This document shows, one piece after another, positions 1-12,000 of a DNA stretch of 64,000 nt. Source of the stretch: Bugulina stolonifera. Lineage: Eukaryota; Bryozoa; Gymnolaemata; Cheilostomatida; Bugulidae. Positions within the stretch are counted from its first letter, which is position 1, and each line of letters opens with the position of its first letter. The stretch spans positions 5,146,001-5,210,000 of the forward strand of contig OW285187.1 of NCBI GenBank assembly GCA_935421135.1, written 5' to 3'. The notes beneath the pieces were generated by a model. That model was not told where the DNA came from and made no database searches. It saw nothing but the letters and a program-made list of their open reading frames with translations. Made by a program: the position numbers and the translations under genes.

Positions 1-1
1 G

Positions 2-3000
2 CACTGCTACGACGAATTGGTTAGGCAATTCATTCCATATTTCCAGCGGGCTGGCATCGGGATGCGCAAGGCTAGTCTGGAGACCATCAAACTTGCTCTG
101 CAGTTTATAAAAGTGAGTTGTTACAGTATTATACATAGTTGGTGCGACATGCATGTGTATAGTGTAGACAAATCACCCGACCCCACATCTTCATTTAGGA
201 TCAGAATCAGATAAAATGCCCCCTTGATGTTTTGAAGCAGTAGTAGAGTGATGCCATGATTTCTAAACATATCTCTGATGAAATTGAAACCTGATATATG
301 TACTCATGTACATCTACCTCAATGTCCTGTGAGCTGTGCATGCCAGTAAATGTTCATTCCGGCTCATGATCTTGTTAAATCAAGTACGACACTAACGTAT
401 AGCTTATGTTAAATACACCGTATAGCTGCCGGTTTCATTATTCAAACATGGACTTCATTTGCAGCTTGCTACGTCATCTAAGAGTACGGGACCACCATCT
501 TATGGCAATGGGTTTATTAAATGTATGATGAGGTCAAATAACCTGGTTCTGGATTGCTTATCAGTCGTTAAGCTGCACTCAATGGAAGTGAAAACACTCT
601 TCTACAAATTAGATAGAAAGAACCGTGCCATGAGGTTCATGCACACATCAAGGTATCTCCTTGTCTTTTCTCTTCCTGTCTTCCACTCACTAATCAACAT
701 ACCTCTGTCTTATCTGAGACATGCCAACTTTTTCTCTTCATTTCATATTCACAGGCACTTCTTGATTTTGCTTTCTCTACATACATAAGCTCGCACATAG
801 GTGAGTATTTAAGTTAAGCTAGCCATTGCTGTTTTAAATATTTTTCCTATTGCTTCAAGTCGGTCCATGATTCCTTTATTTTCAGACATTTCCCACGGTT
901 AAAAGTGGCTAGCAGTGCGTCATCTTTGTTCATGGAGAGGCCAAAACGTAGGCTGACTGCAGGGCAGCTCTACCTCATCTCATACAATGTCAACAAGCTG
1001 AGAGGGGATTCAGCCTTCAGCCTGCCAAGACGTACGTACTCTGTATTCACGAGTGTGTTTAGCTAATTTTGCTGCGTTCTCTCTCAACATGTAGAAACAT
1101 TTAGTTATCAAAGGCAAATTCTATTCTCTCTACATGCAGTTGTGTGTTAAAATATTTGTTAACACCATATTTTCATGTGGTGAAATATTTGGATTTGTTT
1201 TAACAGCGTGGTATGATGTTGACACTAACTGTGCAACCTCTGGCAGTCGTGAGCAGACACAATTGGATACACCTGAACTGAGAGCACCTTCCATTGAAGG
1301 TACAGCATAGTACATGTTTATACACTATTTATAGTTTAGCGCGGCAATTTATATTGTGCTTTTAGGATCTACATCTAAAGGTGTAGTAAGCAATGTATGT
1401 TTCACCAAATAGCATTGATCCAACACCTACTTACTAAGGAAAATAACATCTTTTTTAGTTTTTACCATCATGCCGCGTTTCAGTGAAATCTACACATGTA
1501 GTACCATGAGCGTCTTGCTCTATTACCGATTGCTAACCTTGTCAATATTGCTTGGTTTATACATCTTTTAATATTGATGCTGTAATTTCTGACAACCAAA
1601 ATGTCATCACAGCATTCGTGGGGCCAACTAAACTTTTGAGGAACGAAATTTTGCCCAGCCCTGATCTAATTGTCATTATTTGCTGCAACATCTATAAACA
1701 TGAGCAAAATATTATCCATATCATTTAACAAACATAAAAAATTTGCCTCTGCAGAATTTGAATTGGATGGAAGAGGTCACATCGGTTTTTTCTACCGAAG
1801 GAAAAATGTTGAGCTCAAACTAACTTCGCTCTTTCCTTCTATTTGTTTGTCATAACAGTCCACAAAATAAACCAGTCCTCAATGCATCAGTCTGCAATGC
1901 ATCATTACACAATGCATCACCTTTATCAGCACCATGAAATGGATTTAGTCACTACTAGGTTAATTTACATCTATACAGTTCGTTTCATACTACTAGCTCC
2001 AAGAGAAGACAATGGTTCCAAAGGTCAAAGTCTGAAGTGTAAGATGCCAGCGCCTGCTTGTTCAGTACCCCTCAAACCACAGCAGCTGGAAGGTAAACGT
2101 TAGATAAACCAGTTTTTATCATTATAGCAGGTTGTAACTGTAGTAATATACTGTTTAGTTGGATTGTATAGCTGTCTAAAATTAATACAGCCATAATTTC
2201 ACTCGATTGTGATATACACCAGTTGACTTACAAACATTGCATAAATTTTCTCTTCTTGCACTTTGCTATCCTGTATTGCTAGCTCCAAGAAAAGATATCT
2301 CTTACATTAGCTCAAGCCGGAAAGGTAAAATTCCGATGCCTCCTTGTCCAGTACCAGTCAAACGACAGCGGCTGGAAGGTAAATGTTAATCAAAAGATTC
2401 TTTCATTATGATGCATTATATCCACATATCAATGGCTCAAAATGTAGTAATGTACTGTATATAGTTGAATTGTGTAACTTTGTATGATTTCCGAATATTT
2501 ATAAATGTATTTAGCAATGATTTTAGGTTGTACAGTATACCCCATTTACATGTAACTTATATAGATTGTATAGATTCCATTTTCTTGCTCATTCACACCT
2601 TACTGTTCTGTACTACTAGCTCCAAGAGAAGATATATTTTACATTAGCTCAAGCCGGAAAGGTAAAATTCCGATGCCTCCTTGTCCAGTACCAGTCAAAC
2701 GACAGCGGCTGGAAGGTAAATGTTAACCAAAAGATTCTTCATTATGATGCATTATATCCACATATTTATGGCTCAAAATGTAGTAATGTACTGCATATAG
2801 TTGAATTGTGTAAACAAGCACGCCGTGCTTGATCTGCGACACAAGTCTCACTGCATTAGTTGCTCGCTTCGCTCGCGTGTAATGATGGCTTGTGTTCATG
2901 TACTGTGTTCATGTACTGTGTTCATGTACTGTGTTCATGTACTGTGTTCATGTACTGTGTTCATGTACTGTGTTCATGTACTGTGTTCATGTACTGTGTT

Positions 3001-6000
3001 CATGTACTGTGTTCATGTGCTGTGTTCATGTACTGTGTTCGTGCATGTACAGGACCTCTGGTGGCACAGGCATGTCACAGTGACTCCATGAGGAGTTGTG
3101 CTCCCCTGCATTAAGAGGACAACACCAAGTAGATAGTGCGAATTCCAACACTAATGTGTCGGGTGGGTTGGGTCGGGTACCCACCCTGCCCTGGTAGGGG
3201 ATGAGGGCCTAAGGCTACAGACCCGCTCCGGCAGGGATGTCGGTGGACCCGGTCCCAAGGCCCTAGCATCACCTGGAGCCGAGACCCTGACCAGCAGCAT
3301 TGTAACGTATATAAATCACGGGTCCAGGAGATCTTCGCTGCCAGCATAGCCCGAGCTCCAGCAATTATTCGTTGGGCGGGGTAGGTCGAGCAACCGCCCC
3401 AACCTAAGTCAGTTCAGAGGGCCTACGGCTAGGGACCCGTCTCGGCAGTGATGCAGGGGGACCCGGTTCCAAATTCCTAGCGCCACCTGGAGCCGAGATG
3501 CTGACCGGCAGCATTGCAGCGTATATGAGTCGTCCCAGTTTTCGACCCCAAACCTGATTGGAGGATGGCAGACCGTTAACCGCAGACCATTTCGTCTTTT
3601 GTTATATGATATGTATGATTTTCGTATAATTATGAATGTATTTAGCCATAATTTTAGATCGTACAGTATACACCATTCAACTTACATAGTACATTTTATA
3701 GATTCTATTTTCTTGCACATTGACAGGTTGCCATTCTGTACTACTAGCTCCAAGAGAAGATATCTCTTACATTAGCTCAAGCCCGAAAAGTAAAATTCCG
3801 ATGCCTTCCTGTCCAGTACCGGTCAAACGACAGCGGCTGGAAGGTAAATGTTAATCAAAAGATTCTTTCATTATGATGCATTATATCCACATATCTATGG
3901 CTCAAAATGTAGTAATGTACTGTATATAGTTGAATTGTGTAACTTTGTATGATTTTCGAATATTTATAAATGTATTTATCCATGATTTTAGATCGTACAC
4001 TATACCCCATTTACATGTAACTTATATAGATTGTATAGATTCTATTTTCTTGCACATTCACACATTACTGTTCTGTGCTACTAGCTCCAAGAGAAGATAT
4101 CTCTTACATTAGCTCAAGCCGGAAAGGTAAAATTCCGATGCCTCCTTGTCCAGTACCGGTCAAACGACAGCGGCTGGAAGGTAAATGTTAATCAGCAAAC
4201 TCTTTTATTATGATACATTGTATTCAATTCTATATATGGCTCAAAATGTAGTAATGTACTGTATATAGTCAAATTGTGTAACTGTGTAAAATTCCTGAGT
4301 ATTTACAAATGTACATGTATTTAGCCATGATTTGAGGTCATACAATATATACCAATTGACAGACATGTACATGTGTAGATATTGTCTTGTTGCATGTTGA
4401 CACTTCGACGTTTTGTATTACTTACTAGCTCCAGCAGAAAGCAGTTCTTCCCGTGGTCCAAGTAGGAAAAGGAAGATACCAAAGCCTACTAGTCCTATAC
4501 TGATCAAACGGCAGCGGCTGGAAGGTGAGCTTTCACTGGATGCATGCTATGACTCATGCAATAACTCATGCACTGATTATGCCGAGGATCTCTGTGACCC
4601 ATGGTCTAACTGAAGTGTAATTTACTCTGTTGTAATGCTGTATTTTTTGTGTATCTCGAGTGGCATTGGTACATTCACACTGTACAGACATGATTGAAGT
4701 GTTATTGTCATGAATAGACTGGGAGTACTGGGGCCCATACTCCAGTATCATATTGCTACAGTCAGTTACTAATCCTTATCACATTCAGGTTCACACTATG
4801 ATATCTCTCCACATGTGTTATAGAAAAGAAACCTGCAGCGGCGTGGAGATTGTTGCCCAGCGGTCTACCCAGCCAGCAAGGTCAAGGACAGTGTGTCATC
4901 GCTTAACTTGGAAGGGCATTCTCAATCACAGTATTCTAGTTGTTTCATTTAATTATTTCACAGTAAATGCTAACCGACTGCTATTCCAACACATACCTTC
5001 AGCTCACCGTATGGTCTCATGGAGTATCATCCCTGAAACCAATGTAGACTTCAGGCTAGTTATTCCTGGTTGATGAATCATACAGACTAGACTATCACTG
5101 TTATACCGTGTCAGGCAGCAGTTAGTGCACTTACTTTGACAACAGAACTCCTATCACAATTCAACTGAGATCACTACTAGACCAGGACCAGCACCAAGCA
5201 ATGCATAGTATCAGATGACGAACACTCACCGAGCTCTCCAGAGGTGAAGGTGACATTTCACGTGCTATATTGGCCTCAACGATGTCTCTATGTAAAAAAG
5301 TGATCGTACACTGGGAACGTCAGGGAATGTGTGCATGAACTCAGACTTCACTTGAGACAACTTCACACGCAACGTCAAATTGTTTTACCATTTCTGATGA
5401 TATGAGCACTGCCTCCAAATTTATAGCTCTGTTTTCCTGATAACGCAATCACAATCACTGGTCTCCTATTGCTTTCTGACATGTTCACGAATGATCACTT
5501 ACGGTTATGAGTGAACCTCAACTGTCTCGATTATCACAGTATGTTGTACAATAGCTCCGTTTGGCTGATCACACAATTACGATCGCTAGTCTTGTACATC
5601 CCTCCTTAGAATAACGAGCTATACTGCTTCGTGATATGTTCTTGGATCATCATATACGGTTATGAGTGAAAAACCCAGCTGCCTCGACTCACAGAGTATG
5701 TTGTACAAGAGCTCCGTTTGGCTGATCACACAATTACGATCAGGAGTCTTGTACATCACTCCTTAGAATAACGAGCTGTACTGCTTCGTGATATGTTCTC
5801 AGATCATCATGTACGGTTATGAGTGAAAAACCCAGCTGCCTCAACTGTCAGAGTATGTTGTACAATAGCTCTGTTTGGCTGATCACACAATTACGATCAG
5901 GAGTCTTGTACATCACTCCTTAGAATAGCAAGCTGTACTGCTTCGTGATATGTTCTCGGATCATCACGTACAGTTATGAGTGAACAAACTCAACTGCCTC

Positions 6001-9000
6001 GTCTATCACAGTATGTTGTACAACATCATGTACGGCAGATAGATTCCAGTGTCTTTAATTACTGCACTTTGTGTGTGTATTTACTTACATCAACTGCATA
6101 CCAGATTCGGCTTGAAGATTTGCATTTCCTTCAAGTATTTCTGCTTTATTGACCTGGAAGCTGCCGCTAAAGAAGATGAAGCAGCAGCAGGACCAGCCTG
6201 ATTGGTTGATGTATCCTGGAATAGTTATCATAGAAGGTTGATGACAAGTTGACTCGTTCTCCCCTCTCAGATTGTCTGCAACTTGTTATACAGTACTGGT
6301 GCAGTTCACGAGAGAGAGCCGTTTGCACTCTTTAGGAAAAGGACCAACATGTTATGGTGAATGATGGTGCTTTCCCTTACGCTCTAGGCCAATGTGATTC
6401 CGCCTCCAGACGTATTATGGCTGACAGCAGGATGTTTGGTGCTGCATCTTATATGCCGACACGACTTTGACATGTTGTTGCACCTCGTCGACATCGTAGA
6501 TGGCGAACTTTGCTGTGCCAATTCTCCCTGCTTCTACACAAGGCCTGTCAAGTTCTTCACAACATCACAGTTATTTGGTGTTAAACTGTTACCCATTTAC
6601 TGAACAAGTGATGTATTGTACTACTATGCAACATCAGACCTTTAAACTACACCAACTCAACTGCCCCGTCTATCACAGCATGTCATACAATAGCTCCGTT
6701 TGGCTGATCACGCAATTACGATCACATATCTTGTGTACATCGCTCCCTAGAATAGCGAACTGTACTGCTTCTTGATATGTTCTCGGATCATCACGTACAG
6801 TTATGAGTGAACAAACTCAACTCCCTCAACTATCAGAGTATGTTGTACAATAGCTTCGTTTGGCTGATCACACAACTATGATCACTAATCTTGTACATCG
6901 CTCCCTAGAATAGCGAACTGCACTGCTTCCTGATATGTTCTCGGATCATCACGTACAGTTATGAGTGAACAAACTCAACTGCCTCAACTATCACAGTATG
7001 TTGTACAACACCATAGTATACATTGAGTGATAAACGATTGACAAACATGTACATGTGTAGATATTGTCTTGTTGCATGTTGACACTTTGATGTTTTGTAT
7101 TACTTACTAGCTCCATCAGAAAGCAGTTCTTCCCATGGTTCAAGTAGGAAAAGGAAGATGCCAATGCCTACTAGTCCTATACTGATCAAACGACAGCGGC
7201 TGGAAGGTGAGCTTTCACTGAATGCATGCCATGACTCATGCAATGACTCATGCACTGATTATGCCTTGGCTCTTTGTGACCCATGGTTTAACCGAAGTGT
7301 AATTTACTCTGTTGGCATGTGAAGAGTTAATAGATATGTGTTTTTTGTGTATCTCAAGTGGTATTGGTACATTCCAACTGTACAGACATGATTGAAGTGT
7401 TATTGTCATGAGTAGACTGTGAGTACTGGGGCCCATATTCCAGTATCATATTGCTATAGTCAGTTGCTAATCCTTATCACATTCGGGTTCACACTATGAT
7501 ATCTCTCCACACATGTTGTAGAAAAGAAAGCTGCCGTAGCGTGGAGGTTGTTGTCCAGCGGTCTACCCAGCCAGCAAGGTCAAGGACAGTGTATCATCGC
7601 TTGACTTGGAAGGGCATTCTCAATCACAGTATTCTAGTTGTTTCATTTAATTATTTCACAGTAAAATGCTAACAGACTGCCATTCCAACACATAGCCTCA
7701 GCTCACTCACTGTATGGTCTCATGGAGTATCATCCCTGAAACCAATGTAGACTTCAGGCTAGTTATTACTGTTTGATGAATCATACAGACTAGACTATCA
7801 CTGTTATACCGTTAGTGCACTTACTTTGACAACAGAACTCCTATCACAATTCAACTGAGATCACTACTAGACCAGGACCAGCACCAAGCAATGCATAGTA
7901 TCAGATGACGAACACTCACCGAGCTCTCCAGAGGTGAAGGTGACATTACATGGGCTGTATTGGCCTCAACGATGTCTCTATGTAAAAAAAGTGATCGTAC
8001 ACTGGGAACGTCAGGGAATGTGTGCATGAACTCAGACTTCATTTGAGACAACTTCACACGCAACGTGAAATTGTTTTGCCACTTCTGATCATATGAGCAA
8101 TGTCTCCAAATTTATAGCTCCGTTTTTCTGATAACGCAATCACAATCACTGGTCTCCTACTGTTTTCTGACATGTTCTCGAATCATCATTTACAGTTATG
8201 AGTGAACCTCAGCTGTCTCGACTACCACAGTATGCTTTACAATAGCTCCGTTTGGCTGATCACACAATTATGATCACTAGTCTATTACATCACTCCTTAG
8301 AATAACGAACTGTACTGCTTCGTAATATGTTCTCGGATCATCATGTACGGCTATGAGTGAAAAACCCAGCTGCCTCGACTGTCAGAGTATGTTGTACAAT
8401 AGCTCTGTTTGGCTGATCACACAATTACGATCAGGAGTCTTGTACATCACTCCTTAGAATAGCAAGCTGTACTGCTTCGTGATATGTTCTCGGATCATCA
8501 CGTACAGTTATGAGTGAACAAACTCAACTGCTTCAACTATCACAGTATGTTGTACAACTTCATGTACGGCAGATAGATTCCTGTGTCTTTAATCACTGCA
8601 CTTTGTGTGTGTAGTTACCTACTTCGACTGCATGCTAGGTTCGGCTTGAAGATTTGCATTTCTTTCAAGTGTTTATGTTTTATTTACTTGGAAGCTGCTG
8701 CTAAAGAAGATGAAGCAGCAGCAGGACCAACCTGATTGGTTGATGTATCCTGGAATAGTTATCATAGAAGCTTGATGAAAAGTTAACTCATTCTCCCCTC
8801 TCAGATTGTCTGCAACTTGTTATACAGTACTGGTGCAGTTCACGAGAGAGAGCCGTTTGCACTCTTTAGCAAAAGGACCAACATGTCATGGCGAATGATG
8901 GTGCTTTCCCTTGCGCTCTATACCAATGTGGTTCCGCTTCCAAACGTATTATGGCTGACAGCAGGATTTTTGGTGCTGCATCTTATATGCCGACACGACT

Positions 9001-12000
9001 TTGACATGTTGTTGCACCTCGTCGACCTCGTAGAGGGCAAACGTTGCTATGCCAATTCTCCCTGCTTCTACACAAGGCCTGTCAAGTTCTTCACGACATC
9101 ACAGTTATATAGTGTTAAACTGTTACCCATTTACTGAACAGGTGATGCATTGCACTACTATGCAATATCAAACCTTTAAACTACACCAACTCAACTGCCC
9201 CATCTATCACAGCATGTCATACAATAGCTCCGTTTGGCTGATCACGCAATTACGATCACATGTCTTGTGTACATTGCTCCCTAGAATAGCGAACTGTACT
9301 GATTCGTGATATGTTCTCGGATAATCGCGTACAGTTATGAGTGAACAAACTCAACTCCCTCAACTACCAAGGTATGTTGTACAATAGCTCCGTTTGGCTG
9401 ATCACACAGCTATGATTACAAGTCTTGTACATCGCTCCCTAGAATAGTGAGCTGCACTGCTTCCTGATATGTTCTCGGATCATCACGTACAGTTATGAGT
9501 GAACAAATTCAACTGCCTCAACTATCACAGTATGTTGTACAACACCATAGTATACATTGAGTGATAAACGATTGACAAACATGTACATGTGTAGATATTG
9601 TCTTGTTGCATGTTGACACTTTGATGTTTTGTATTACTTATTAGCTCCATCAGAAAGCAGTTCTTCTAGGGGTTTAAGTAGGAAAAGGAAGATACCAATG
9701 CCTACTAGTCCTATACTGATCAAACGGCAGCGGCTGGAAGGTAAGCTTTCACTGGATGCATGCTATGACTCATGCAATGACTCATGCACTGATTATGCCT
9801 TGGCTCTTTGTGACCCATGGTTTAACTGAAGTGTAATTTACTCTGTTGGCATGTGAAGAGTTAATAGATATGTGTTTTTTGTGTATCTCAGTGGTATTGG
9901 TACATTCCAACTGTACAGACATGATTGAAGTGTTATTGTCATGAATAGACTGTGAGTACTGGGGCCCGTATTCCAGTATCATATTGCTATAGTCAGTTAC
10001 TAATCCTTATCACATTCGGGTTCACACTATGATATCTCTCCACACGTGTTGTAGAAAAGAAAGCTGCCGTAGCGTGGAGGTTGTTGTCCAGCGGTCTACC
10101 CAGCCAGCAAGGTCAAGGACAGTGTGTCATCGCTTGACTTGGAAGGGCATTATCAATCACAGTATTCTAGTTGTTTCATTTAATTATTTCACAGACTGCC
10201 ATTCCAACACATAGCCTCAGCTCACTGTATGGTCTCATGGAGTATCATCCCTGAAACCAACGTATATATACTTCAGGCTAGTTATTACTGTTTGATGAAT
10301 CATACAGACTAGACTATCACTGTTATACCGTGTCAGGCAGAAGTTAGTGCACTTACTTTGACAACAGAACTCCTATCACAATTCAACTAAGATCACTACT
10401 AGACCAGGACCAGCACCAAGCAATGCATAGTATCAGATGACAAACACTCACCGAGCTCTCCATAGGTGAAGGTGACATTTCATGGGCTGTATTGGCCTCA
10501 ACGATGTCTCTATGTAAAAAAAGTGATCGAACACTGGGAACGTCAGGGAATGTGTGCATGAACTCAGACTTCATTTGAGACAACTTCACACGCAACGTGA
10601 AATTGTTTTGCCACTTCTGATCATATGAGCAATGTCTCCAAATTTATAGCTCCGTTTTCCTGATAACGCAATCACAATCACTGGTCTCCTACTGTTTTCT
10701 GACATGTTCTCGAATCATCACTTACAGTTATGAGTGAACCTCAACTGTCTCGACTACCACAGTATGCTTTACAATAGCTCCGTTTGGCTGATCACACAAT
10801 TATGATCACTAGTCTATTACATCACTCCTTAGAATAACGAACTGTACTGCTTCGTGATATGTTCTCGGATCATCATGTACGGTTATGAGTGAAAAACCCA
10901 GCTGCCTCGACTGTCAGAGTATGTTGTACAATAGCTCCATTTGGGTGATCACACAGTTATGATCACTAATATTGTACATCGCTTCCTAGAATAGCGAGCT
11001 GCACTGCTTCCTGGTATGTTCTCTCGTACAGTTATGAGTGAACAAACTCAACTGCTTCAACTATCACAGTATGTTGTACAACTTCATGTACGGCAGATAG
11101 ATTCCTGTGTCTTTAATCACTGCACTTTGTGTGTGTAGTTACCTACTTCGACTGCATGCTAGGTTCGGCTTGAAGATTTGCATTTCTTTCAAATGTTTCT
11201 GTTTTATTTACTTGGAAGCTGCTGCTAAAGAAGATGAAGCAGCAGCAGGACCAACCTGATTGGTTGAGGTATCCTGGAATAGTTATCATAGAAGCTTGAT
11301 GAAAAGTTAACTCGTTCTCCCCTCTCAGATTGTCTGCAACTTGTTATACAGTACTGGTGCAGTTCACGAGAGAGAGCCGTTTGCACTCTTTAGCAAAAGG
11401 ACCAACATGTCATGGCGAATGATGGTGCTTTCCCTTGTGCTCTATACCAATGTGGTTCTATCTCCAAACGTATTATGTCTGACAGCAGGATTTTTGGTGC
11501 TGCATCTTATATGCCGACACGACTTTGACATGTTGGTGCACCTCGTCGACCTCGTAGAGGGCAAACTTTGCTATGCCAATTCTCCCTGCTTCTACACAAG
11601 GCCTGTCAAGTTCTTCACGACATCACAGTTATTTAGTGTTAAACTGTTACCCATTTACTGAACAGGTGATGCATTGCACTACTATGCAATATCAAACCTT
11701 TAAACTACACCAACTCAACTGCCCCATCTATCACAGCATGTCATACAATAGCTCCGTTTGGCTGATCACGCAATTACGATCACATGTCTTCTGTACATCG
11801 CTCCCTAGTATAGCGAACTGTACTGATTCGCGATATGTTCTCGGATAATCGCGTACAGTTATGAGTGAACAAACTCAACTCCCTCAACTACCAGGGTATG
11901 TTGTACAATAGCTCCGTTTGGCTGATCACGCAACTATGATTACAAGTCTTGTACATCGCTCCCTAGAATAGTGAGCTGTACTGCTTCCTGATATGTTCTC

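Noticed and set aside
2801..3114. Open frames of repeated MYCVHVLCSCTVF in all three plus-strand frames
   Set aside because: Caused by a 13-bp minisatellite, which keeps all three frames open; no splice or gene context.
6110..6230. Antisense exon-like segment TSTNQAGPAAASSSLAAAS near the CAGCAGCAG repeat, four copies
   Set aside because: Two of four copies carry a stop soon after; low-complexity sequence; no connected reading frame.
7851..8063. Antisense frame with an exon-like SEFMHTFPDVPSVRSLF segment and a GTGAGT donor, repeated in each block
   Set aside because: Copies differ by frameshifts in an A-run (about 5295, 13060 and 14610) and no partner exons join in phase consistently; possibly a dead exon, not supportable as a gene.
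8817..9137. 106-codon plus-strand frame, repeated at 11341-11661
   Set aside because: Open only in the two most recently duplicated blocks; the older copies near 6.3 kb and 15.3 kb are interrupted, so no sign of selection.
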